Part shown: positions 1 through 5,223 of the stretch, piece by piece
Position numbering within the stretch: position 1 is the stretch's first letter
Layout of the letters: every line of letters begins with the position of its first letter
Source of the DNA: JAZKIX01 sp040384645
GTDB taxonomy: Bacteria; Pseudomonadota; Gammaproteobacteria; Burkholderiales; Burkholderiaceae_D
NCBI GenBank assembly: GCA_040384645.1
Contig: JAZKIX010000092.1
Span: forward strand, 1 to 5,337
Length of the DNA: 5,337 bases
Direction of reading: 5' to 3'
Made by a program: the position numbers and the translations under genes
Notes under the pieces: generated by a model
Told to the model about the DNA's origin: nothing
The model's input: the letters and a program-made list of their open reading frames with translations, nothing else
Databases searched by the model: none

Positions 1-2
1 TG

Positions 3-1379
3 GCGGCGATGCGGGGTGGATCGATTAATGCCCAGCAGATCGCTACCGATGCCTTTGGCAATGCGCTTGGGTCTTCCCTTACACAATTCAACTGGGCAGG
101 CGCGGGACAGCAGGGAGATAAGCTGGCAGGCGCCAGTGCTGTAGTCAATGACCCGGCCAAGCTGGCGAGTATGCAAAGGTTCCTCGACAGCAGTGTGGCT
201 GGGCCTGGCGTTGGAGTAGCGCAAGTATCAAATGGACAGAGTGACGTGTTGCGCTTGTCTCGTGTATCTGGCAATGCTGATCCCGCTGAGTCCGATGTTT
301 ATAAGTTTGTCGATCAGTACACGAACGATCACCCTAACGCGTCGACTGATGAAGTTCAATCGGCGTATGACCGCTCGACTCTGAGCAATGCACAGAAAAC
401 TGCAATGGCGCACGGGTTCGGGCCGATGACGTCCGATGCAGCGATGCAGGTGTTAATGGCCGAAAGTATCAGTAACACCCTTGCCGGTGATAGTGGTAAA
501 GGTATTGCATCCGAAAATTGGTACACGCCTTCACGGTCAATTCTGGGCGATGCTTATCGCAATACCATGCATGAAGCTTTAGATTCAAATAATTCCGGCG
601 TCATGCGGGTAGGAAGCGGTGTCGCCGCAACTGTTTTAGCTGTACCTGGTTTGCTAAACGATGTTGGGCGCGATTTGTACAATCTCGCTAATACGTTTGC
701 AGTGAGCGGACAGGATATGTCCATCGGTTATTCAACCGGTGATCCCTATCGTATTTCCAATGGCCTGATGAATGCGAGTGTCGGCTTGCTTAGCGCTGCA
801 GGTGCAGGTGGCGCTTTGGGAAAAAGTATCTTGGGAAATATGGCTGCAAACGAGTATGCTGCCGCTGGGAGTGCTGCGAGAGCTAGTTATGGGGCAAATA
901 CCTCTGTTGGATTCACTGGAGCGGGAACCACTAAGCTCGACGCAGCAGCAGAAGCGGCCTACAGCAGGATTCGTGCGCAGAACATGATTGATGTTGAGGC
1001 AGTGGCCAATAACATTGGCCTCTCCACTGCCGAAGCCACAGCAATGAAGAAACAATTGTTCTTTGGCCGTCACGAATATCCGTTGGACGGCACTACAATT
1101 GTGCGGCAGCGGTTTGCAGCTGACCACGAAATTGCGTTTGCTTGGAACTCAGCTGCTAAAGGTGAACTTAGCGCATCCCAGCAGTCATGGCTTCAACAAC
1201 TTGCTGGTCATGAGCTAGCAGAGCGATCATTTATGGCAAAAGGGGTGCCATATCTGCAACAAGAGGCTTGGAATGGTGCGCGTTTTACTGGTTTCCCGAA
1301 AGGAGCTCATGACATGGCACCGGCGCCGCCAAGGGTCAATTTCCCTGGCTATGAGACACCGTGGCATTTACTGGACTAA
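3..1379 (+). CDS. C-terminal part of a large polymorphic-toxin-like protein (5' end outside window)
   Basis: The frame is open to the window edge (two Ala codons precede the ATG at 9), so this is probably the end of a much longer protein and not a gene starting at 9. Numbering from that Met, residues 4-24 (GGSINAQQIATDAFGNALG) resemble the segment near the end of large secreted hemagglutinin-like or CDI/Rhs-like proteins of Burkholderiales. Residues 202-217 and 253-274 are hydrophobic Ala/Gly-rich stretches, as in pretoxin regions. The final ~130 residues look like a separate tip domain with spaced His/Glu residues: H355, H373-E374, a conserved-looking AFAW at 376-379, H401-E402 with E405 (HELAE), and H434-D435. 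From known polymorphic toxins this tip would be the effector delivered to neighbouring cells; I cannot name the family or its activity. It is followed after 3 bp by a small gene that is probably its immunity partner. A non-toxic surface protein remains possible. Confidence 0.72.
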   Translation, partial: AAMRGGSINAQQIATDAFGNALGSSLTQFNWAGAGQQGDKLAGASAVVNDPAKLASMQRFLDSSVAGPGVGVAQVSNGQSDVLRLSRVSGNADPAESDVYKFVDQYTNDHPNASTDEVQSAYDRSTLSNAQKTAMAHGFGPMTSDAAMQVLMAESISNTLAGDSGKGIASENWYTPSRSILGDAYRNTMHEALDSNNSGVMRVGSGVAATVLAVPGLLNDVGRDLYNLANTFAVSGQDMSIGYSTGDPYRISNGLMNASVGLLSAAGAGGALGKSILGNMAANEYAAAGSAARASYGANTSVGFTGAGTTKLDAAAEAAYSRIRAQNMIDVEAVANNIGLSTAEATAMKKQLFFGRHEYPLDGTTIVRQRFAADHEIAFAWNSAAKGELSASQQSWLQQLAGHELAERSFMAKGVPYLQQEAWNGARFTGFPKGAHDMAPAPPRVNFPGYETPWHLLD

Positions 1380-1382
1380 TTT

Positions 1383-1853
1383 ATGACTAAGACTGAAAAA
1401 ATACTGAACATGCTCGGCTCTGTAAATTGGGCTTTTGCACCTCAATCAGCGAATGCCGAGGACTTGGAGGGGGCAACTGCATACCTCCAAATGTACGCAA
1501 AGTTTGTTCTGGAAAACCAACAGGACACGAGTCAGAATTTGACGCCGTTTGCAAGCCCTCTTCAAGTCTTGGGTGTACAGGACGTACACGTTCAGCAATC
1601 GATAGCTGATGAGTGTCAGCGACTAGCGGGCCAATCCCCCCTTTCTTATGACAAGGTGTTCGTTATGCGTGCATTGGAATGGGCGGCGCTTTGTGAGTCC
1701 GGACATCCATCTACTATTGGTCGAGAAAGTATGTTCGATTCATTACTTGGGTTGGTAATGAATCGGGTTCCGGCGATGATCCGAAAAGGTAATTGGGTTG
1801 TTGATGAAAGCATGTATCCGTTGCCAGACTGGGTAAATCGGTACAGTAAATAG
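1383..1853 (+). CDS. Candidate immunity protein, cognate to the upstream toxin tip
   Basis: This 156-codon ORF starts at an ATG three bases after the toxin stop codon (taa 1377-1379). No convincing Shine-Dalgarno sequence is visible upstream, so translation may be coupled to the end of the toxin gene. The protein has no signal peptide and no clear membrane segment and looks like a small soluble cytoplasmic protein. The middle (about residues 88-130) contains a probable helical stretch (YDKVFVMRALEWAALCE) and the end is aromatic-rich (PLPDWVNRYSK). I recognise no domain. The immunity role is inferred only from position, size and solubility: in CDI and Rhs loci the gene directly after the toxin tip encodes the protein that neutralises it. 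An unrelated hypothetical protein cannot be excluded. Confidence 0.7.
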   Translation: MTKTEKILNMLGSVNWAFAPQSANAEDLEGATAYLQMYAKFVLENQQDTSQNLTPFASPLQVLGVQDVHVQQSIADECQRLAGQSPLSYDKVFVMRALEWAALCESGHPSTIGRESMFDSLLGLVMNRVPAMIRKGNWVVDESMYPLPDWVNRYSK

Positions 1854-2048
1854 TCGAGATTTTCGTATCGAATTATTGAGGCAAATACCACAGGGTCAAA
1901 TATTGTTTATCGTGCCCTTACGCCTGCTTATGCTGCTTCGATTGAGGCTGGTACTGGCCTTGCCGCAAAAGCACCAAATGGAACATGGACCGCGGCTGAA
2001 CATGTTGCGAATACGGGGTCTGGCGCAGGTGGCGTGGCAACGCGGTAA
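1854..2048 (+). pseudogene. Remnant of a second toxin tip (ADP-ribosyltransferase-like N-terminus), no start codon
   Basis: Directly after the tag of the preceding gene, the same frame stays open for 64 codons to a taa at 2046-2048, with no ATG. From about 1884 it reads NTTGSNIVYRALTPAYAAS, then a segment with GTGLAAKAPNGTW and AAEHVANTGSGAGG. From memory, the pattern VYRAL-x(n)-G-L-x-AK-x-P-NGTW-x(n)-HV resembles the start of ADP-ribosyltransferase-like effector tips in Rhs/CDI proteins, which would continue towards a SPWIST-type motif. Here the similarity stops and the downstream DNA becomes an intergenic repeat, so the catalytic part is missing. It lacks a start, a Shine-Dalgarno site and a C-terminus. 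It fits an orphan tip left behind when another toxin/immunity pair was recombined into the locus. Family assignment is from recall and should be treated as tentative. Confidence 0.55.
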
Positions 2049-2075
2049 GACGTAACCGGTAGCAAGCGTAAGTCC

Positions 2076-2219
2076 GTAAGGTGCAATCGTAGGGCGCATT
2101 GCAATCCGCCGCATGGAACGCTTGCACCATAGGCAATCACATAATATTGTTGGCGTCTGGAGGTCAGCAGCGTCAGCATTGAATGTGGCGGGTACCAGAC
2201 TGATTCCTGCCGGCGCAAC
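2076..2219. repeat. Intergenic repeat, copy 1
   Basis: The segment 2098-2191 aligns without gaps at an offset of 326 bases with 2424-2517; by hand I count about 75 identities in 94 positions. Similarity continues weakly to about 2219, and, with a one-base gap, leftwards through a shared gtaagg at 2076. The left edge is rich in spaced cgtaa/gtaag words. Structure inside: attgcaat (2098-2105) is the centre of the near-palindrome ggcgcattgcaatccgcc (2093-2110), and this is enclosed by a 7-bp inverted repeat ggtgcaa (2080-2086) / ttgcacc (2122-2128). It looks like a dispersed non-coding REP- or MITE-like element. It begins just where the toxin-tip remnant loses its reading frame. Confidence 0.7.
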
Positions 2220-2243
2220 AGGTTAAGCTACCGCGTCCTACGA

Positions 2244-2262
2244 GCCCTGTGACGGGCGTTTT
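2244..2262 (+). terminator. Weak terminator-like hairpin
   Basis: gccc (2244-2247) can pair with gggc (2254-2257) across a 6-base loop, followed by gtttt. The stem is only four base pairs, so on its own it is a poor intrinsic terminator. It is the first of three hairpins in tandem downstream of the toxin cassette. Confidence 0.25.
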
Positions 2263-2278
2263 GGCGGTCTTTGACATC

Positions 2279-2302
2279 AAAAATACTCGCCCGTGTATTT
2301 TT
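2279..2302. terminator. A/T-flanked hairpin, possible bidirectional terminator
   Basis: aaaaatac (2279-2286) is perfectly complementary to gtattttt (2295-2302), with an 8-base loop tcgcccgt. The A tract on one arm and T tract on the other give the outline of a bidirectional intrinsic terminator between the convergent toxin cassette and rpe, but the stem is AT-rich and not strong. Confidence 0.35.
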
Positions 2303-2327
2303 AAATGCTCAACAAATCCGGGCGGGT

Positions 2328-2360
2328 TAGGGGGTATTTTGGCATATACCCCCTATTTAA
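2328..2360 (+). terminator. 10-bp G/C-centred hairpin, probable terminator
   Basis: tagggggtat (2328-2337) pairs perfectly with atacccccta (2346-2355), with the 8-base loop tttggcat, followed by tttaat. Five consecutive G-C pairs make it the strongest stem in the gap region. The following T run is short and broken. Best read as a terminator for plus-strand transcription leaving the toxin cassette. Confidence 0.45.
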
Positions 2361-2400
2361 TGTGTAATTGCACGGCCCGTAAGGCCGTAAGGTGGAGCCG

Positions 2401-2545
2401 GTAAGGCGTAACCCGTAGGCCGGATTGCAATGCGCCGCACGACATGCATGCCCCATGGGCAATCACATCATATTGCTGAGCCCGGGACGTCAGCAGCGCC
2501 GGCATCGAATGTGGCGGAAGCCTGACTGCTCCCGTGCGGCGCCAC
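2401..2545. repeat. Intergenic repeat, copy 2
   Basis: Diverged direct copy of the element at 2076-2219, in the same orientation, lying just beyond the 3' end of rpe. The core attgcaat (2424-2431) and the blocks caatcaca, gtcagcagcg and gaatgtggcgg are conserved. Mismatches are scattered rather than concentrated at third codon positions, which argues against a protein product. The left shoulder from about 2378 carries cgtaagg-type words (ccgtaaggccgtaagg) similar to those near copy 1. The outer 7-bp inverted repeat of copy 1 is not preserved here, although partial self-complementarity remains around attgcaat. Confidence 0.7.
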
Positions 2546-2628
2546 AAATCAAGTCAATTTCGTCCCATCCTGCGTCCCGGCGATCGCCGCATTGACAAAT
2601 GTGGCTAGATTACGATGTCGGCAGCACT

Positions 2629-3292
2629 TTATTGCCNNNNNNNNNNGGCGCATGGCATCGATCACCGTTTTGTAATCGCTTTGACCGAAAATGGCCGACC
2701 CGGCGACAAAGGTATCGGCGCCGGCCGCCGCGGCGGCGGCGATGTTGTCGATTTTGATGCCGCCATCGACTTCGAGCATGATGTCGCGACCAGATTCGTC
2801 GATCATTTTCCGTACCGATGCAATTTTGCGTAAGGCTTGCGGGATGAAGGATTGCCCGCCAAAGCCGGGGTTGACTGACATGATGAGAATGATATCAATC
2901 TTGTCCATGACGTGATCGAGATAGTCTAGCGAGGTGGCGGGATTGAATACTAGGCCCGCCTTGCAGCCGTGATCGCGGATCAGTTGCAGCGTGCGGTCGA
3001 CATGATCGGAGGCTTCGGGGTGGAAGGTGATGATGTTGGCGCCGGCTTTGGCAAAATCCGGGATGATGCGATCGACTGGTTTGACCATTAGATGGACATC
3101 GATCGGTACTTGCACATGCGGCCGAATCGCTTGACATACCAAGGGGCCGATGGTGAGATTGGGAACATAATGGTTGTCCATTACGTCAAAATGAATAATG
3201 TCGGCCCCGGCTGTGACGACATTGCGTACTTCTTCGCCGAGGCGCGCAAAATCGGCCGATAGGATGCTGGGTGCGATGCGGTAGGTGTTCAT
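2629..3292 (-). CDS. rpe: Ribulose-phosphate 3-epimerase
   Basis: Interconverts D-ribulose 5-phosphate and D-xylulose 5-phosphate in the pentose phosphate pathway; a cytoplasmic, metal-dependent TIM barrel. The family signature is complete: APSILSADF (7-15), HFDVMDNHYVPN (34-45), DVHLMV (65-70), MSVNPGFGGQSF (138-149), EVDGG (174-178) and GSAIFG (198-203). The expected metal ligands are H34, D36, H67 and D176, with D36 and D176 as the acid/base pair. The start at MNTYRIAPSIL is standard, though no strong Shine-Dalgarno precedes it. The 3' end is disturbed by ten Ns right after AMR (residues 213-215). Reading through the Ns gives a tail without Rpe similarity down to 2549, which I reject. Joining the flanks directly gives RRQ then taa at 2631-2629, a ~217-residue protein, slightly shorter than usual; I use that end, tentatively. 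Divergent from apaG. Confidence 0.93.
2637..2646. other. 10-N assembly gap inside the 3' end of rpe
   Basis: A run of exactly ten Ns, probably a scaffolding placeholder rather than a measured length. The flanks (attgcc on the left, ggcgcatgg on the right) share no obvious end overlap. Direct joining leaves an in-frame stop for rpe. The linkage of the toxin region to rpe depends on this join being correct. Confidence 0.95.
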
Positions 3293-3465
3293 GATGGTGG
3301 CTTTGATTTGAGCAGGTTATTCGGGACTAAATTGCGGACTTATTTTAACCGTTGAGCTGACCGATAATGTCTTGCGCCGACTTGTGATTTGGTGTGCAAT
3401 GCGCAATTCAAATCGATGCACGCAATCTGGCTGCCTTGAATCTGCGTTTTAAAAGGAATTTTTGA
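3293..3465. promoter_or_regulatory. Divergent rpe/apaG intergenic region
   Basis: These 173 bases must carry the 5' signals of both divergent genes. I see a -10-like GATAAT at 3363-3368 on the plus strand and a -10-like TAAAAT on the minus strand (3347-3342), neither with a convincing -35. An inverted repeat gatttg (3386-3391) / caaatc (3409-3414) encloses the self-complementary tgcgca and could be an operator or a leader hairpin of apaG. All promoter assignments here are weak. Confidence 0.3.
3453..3457 (+). promoter_or_regulatory. Ribosome binding site of apaG
   Basis: aagga lies eight bases upstream of the ATG at 3466 and fixes that start; it is the clearest Shine-Dalgarno sequence in the window. 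Confidence 0.7.
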
Positions 3466-3854
3466 ATGGCAAACTACGACTTCACGATCTCTGTCACCAC
3501 CCAGTATCTGCCCGAGCAATCGGAGCCGGATCGGTCGAGTTATGTATTTACATATACGGTGACGATTAAAAATACCGGGCACGTCCCGTCGCAATTGATT
3601 TCGCGCCATTGGGTGATTACAGATTCTAATAACCATACTGAAGAAGTGCGTGGCTTGGGTGTGGTGGGCCATCAACCCTTATTGCAGCCTGGCGAATTAT
3701 TTGAATACACCAGCGGTACCGCTTTGCCTACGCCGCACGGGTCGATGCTTGGCGAATACTTTTGCGTGGCAGAAGATGGGCATCAGTTCGAAGTAAAAAT
3801 CCCGGAATTTGTTTTGTNNNNNNNNNNTTGTCCTTGCCGCGCACCCTTCATTGA
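3466..3854 (+). CDS. apaG: ApaG (DUF525) protein
   Basis: Small cytoplasmic protein with a fibronectin-III-like beta-sandwich fold. Its biochemical role is unsettled; the family is linked to Co2+/Mg2+ resistance (CorD in Salmonella) and to the apaGH locus in E. coli. Family hallmarks are visible: VTTQYLPEQSEP (10-21), YTVTIKNTG (30-38), LISRHWVITD (44-53), GLGVVGHQPLL (63-73), FEYTSGTALPTP (79-90), GEYFCVAEDG (96-105). Ten Ns interrupt the last codons. The left flank ends ...ttttgt and the right flank begins ttgtcc. Merging the shared ttgt gives EFVLSLPRTLH then tga at 3852-3854, the expected family ending, for a 124-residue protein (E. coli ApaG is about 125). The frame that runs on past the Ns to about 3972 is therefore false. 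The stop overlaps the end of the opposite-strand small gene by 7 bp. No apaH is adjacent. Confidence 0.95.
3818..3827. other. 10-N assembly gap in apaG, apparently spurious
   Basis: The four bases before the run (3814-3817, ttgt) are identical to the four after it (3828-3831, ttgt). Collapsing the Ns and one ttgt restores an in-frame ApaG C-terminus. The gap therefore most likely marks two contigs that overlap by a few bases, and adds 14 extra positions to this window. Confidence 0.9.
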
Positions 3855-4021
3855 TCGTCTTTGGATGCTTGCTGCAGATCTGGATCTTGCGCATCTTGTT
3901 TATGCGGCAGGATTGCTGTCTTCTTGTCGGTGTGCTGTTTCCTGCCGGAAAACATTGTCCACCAGACGATAAAGACGAGCAAAGACATGGCTCCGATCGC
4001 TTCTAAAATCAAACTCCACAT
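3848..4021 (-). CDS. Small single-pass membrane protein of unknown function
   Basis: A 57-codon minus-strand gene starting MWSLILEAIGAMSLLVFIVW. Residues 3-23 form one hydrophobic segment, followed by a basic stretch (GRKQHTDKK) and a polar, Q/D-rich tail, which predicts an N-out/C-in inner-membrane protein. I prefer the ATG at 4021-4019 to the in-frame GTG at 4033, because gtggggg just upstream of the ATG can act as a ribosome binding site and the GTG has none. The gene is packed between neighbours: its tga (3850-3848) overlaps the apaG stop region tail to tail, and its ATG is separated by two bases from the divergent mltA ATG. From memory, similar short proteins with a WWTMFSGRK-like motif occur beside apaG/mltA in Oxalobacteraceae, which supports it being real; function unknown. 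Confidence 0.72.
   Translation of the reverse strand: MWSLILEAIGAMSLLVFIVWWTMFSGRKQHTDKKTAILPHKQDAQDPDLQQASKDDQ
3982..4009 (+). promoter_or_regulatory. Possible sigma-70 promoter of mltA
   Basis: AAGACA (3982-3987; four of six -35 consensus bases) and TAAAAT (4004-4009; five of six -10 consensus bases) are 16 bp apart. Transcription would start near 4016, only about 8 bases before the mltA ATG, giving a nearly leaderless mRNA, in line with the missing Shine-Dalgarno. It lies inside the opposite-strand small gene. Confidence 0.3.
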
Positions 4022-4023
4022 AT

Positions 4024-5223
4024 ATGCCCCCACTTAAACGTGCAAGTTTAATCGCTTCCGTCGTCGTCGTCGCTGGGCTGATTGGCTGCGCTGCGACGGT
4101 GGTGGAAAAACCACTCGCAACATTGCCAATTATCCCGACGCCTGTTGCTCCAATTCCGCCAACCAAGCCAGTTGAATTATTGCGTCCGGTTGCATTTTCC
4201 GCCTTGCCGGGGTGGGATAAGGATGACTTGCGCGAAGCTTGGCCTGCTTTCCTGGCTTCTTGCGAGGTACTTATCAAGAAGCACGAGTGGAAAGAAGCTT
4301 GTTCCGTTGCCCGTGAGGTGAATGGCGCTGATGCGGGTGCGGTACGTCTATTTTTTGAATCCTTTCTGGTGCCTAATCAAATTGTCAATTCTGATGGTTC
4401 GGAATCAGGCTTGGTGACGGGTTACTACGAGCCGCTATTGCGTGGAGCACGTAAGCGGGGCGGCGTATATCAAAATCCTTTACATGGTGTGCCCGATGAT
4501 TTGTTGACGGTCGATTTGGCGAGTGTTTATCCAGAACTTAAAGGTATGCGTCTACGCGGACGTTTGTCTGGCAACAAAATAGTGCCATATCCATCTCGCG
4601 CTGAAATGGCGCAATTGGGATCGGCCAATGGCAAGGAATTGTTTTGGGTGGACGATCCAGTGGAAGCTTTTTTCTTGCAAGTGCAAGGATCGGGGCGTGT
4701 GCAACTGGCCGAGAGTCATGAAGTTGTTCGGGTCAGCTATGCGGATCAGAACGGTTATCCATACAAGTCTATTGGCCGTTACCTGGTTGATCGAGGGGAG
4801 CTAACTCTGGATCAGGCTTCTGCCCAAGGTATCAAGGCTTGGTTGCTAGCCAACCCTTCGCGCCAGCAAGAGCTACTTAACGCAAATCCAAGTTATGTGT
4901 TCTTCAAAGAAGAAAAATTACGTGACCCGAAAGTGGGGCCAAAGGGTGCGCTAGGCGTTGCGTTGACTCAGCAACGTTCAATTGCAGTGGATGCGCAGTA
5001 TCTGACAATTGGCGTGCCGGTTTATTTGGCCACTACGCAGCCAAATAGTGCGGTGCCTTTGCAGCGGCTGGTCTTGGCTCAGGATACCGGAGGTGCAATC
5101 AGAGGCGCAGTGAGGGCAGATTTCTTTTGGGGTTTTGGTGCAGAGGCGGGTGAGAAGGCCGGACGCATGAAGCAGCGCGGAATGATGTGGGCATTGCTGC
5201 CGCGGCCGGTTCCGCCGAAGTAG
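4024..5223 (+). CDS. mltA: Membrane-bound lytic murein transglycosylase A
   Basis: Lytic transglycosylase that cleaves the MurNAc-GlcNAc bond of peptidoglycan with formation of a 1,6-anhydro ring, acting from the outer membrane during wall turnover. The 399-residue product begins with a lipoprotein signal: basic KR at 5-6, hydrophobic core, lipobox LIGC with the lipidated Cys at 22. The next residue is Ala, not Asp, so export to the outer membrane is expected. A Pro-rich linker (37-50) follows. The MltA barrel domain includes TGYYEP (132-137), PYPSRAEM (188-195), FWVDDPVEAFFLQVQGSGR (207-225) and RVSYADQNGYPYKSIGRYL (236-254). The C-terminal 3D domain holds GPKGALGVALT (305-315), AQDTGGAIRG (352-361) and ADFFWGFG (365-372); the conserved D354 and D366 fall where the catalytic Asp region lies. 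Length is slightly above E. coli MltA (about 365). No Shine-Dalgarno is visible before the ATG; no better in-frame start exists. Confidence 0.95.
   Translation: MPPLKRASLIASVVVVAGLIGCAATVVEKPLATLPIIPTPVAPIPPTKPVELLRPVAFSALPGWDKDDLREAWPAFLASCEVLIKKHEWKEACSVAREVNGADAGAVRLFFESFLVPNQIVNSDGSESGLVTGYYEPLLRGARKRGGVYQNPLHGVPDDLLTVDLASVYPELKGMRLRGRLSGNKIVPYPSRAEMAQLGSANGKELFWVDDPVEAFFLQVQGSGRVQLAESHEVVRVSYADQNGYPYKSIGRYLVDRGELTLDQASAQGIKAWLLANPSRQQELLNANPSYVFFKEEKLRDPKVGPKGALGVALTQQRSIAVDAQYLTIGVPVYLATTQPNSAVPLQRLVLAQDTGGAIRGAVRADFFWGFGAEAGEKAGRMKQRGMMWALLPRPVPPK

Larger units (their letters stand above)
1854..2628. other. Gene-poor convergent region between toxin cassette and rpe
   Basis: About 775 bases without an intact gene. 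It holds the toxin-tip remnant (to 2048), two diverged repeat copies, three hairpins between them, and an 88-base stretch before the N run with nothing recognisable except a 12-bp perfect palindrome at 2578-2589. The plus-strand cassette and minus-strand rpe converge on it. In relatives as I recall them, rpe is followed by gph (phosphoglycolate phosphatase); no gph sequence is present here. Confidence 0.6.

Noticed and set aside
732..1127. 131-codon minus-strand ORF inside the toxin gene
   Set aside because: A shadow of the plus-strand coding frame; composition is Cys/Ser/His-rich and unlike a real protein, and no ribosome binding site is evident.
2076..2545. CRISPR array
   Set aside because: Only two long, diverged copies with no regular short repeat/spacer spacing and no cas genes.
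1928..2547. Minus-strand ORFs over both repeat copies whose translations resemble each other (shared PPHSM, LLTSR, QQY, VIA)
   Set aside because: The similarity follows from the DNA repeat. Roughly a third of the aligned residues differ, mismatches are not biased to third codon positions, and the peptides are low-complexity Leu/Arg/Pro sequences typical of repeats misread as genes.
2549..2636. Extension of Rpe beyond the N run (tail AIKCCRHRNLATFVNAAI...)
   Set aside because: It has no Rpe similarity and its frame depends on the arbitrary number of Ns; direct joining gives an immediate stop.
3828..3972. Long C-terminal extension of ApaG after the N run
   Set aside because: It is out of frame once the duplicated ttgt and the Ns are collapsed; the correct frame stops at 3852-3854.
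4059..4072. Trinucleotide tract (GTC repeats) in the mltA signal peptide as a phase-variation tract
   Set aside because: Only four GTC units, and changes in multiples of three would only alter the number of Val residues in the hydrophobic core, not the reading frame.
3900..4277. Minus-strand ORF of 125 codons across the small gene and the mltA start
   Set aside because: It is antisense to the clear MltA signal peptide and N-terminus and in a different frame from the small membrane protein; no recognisable features.
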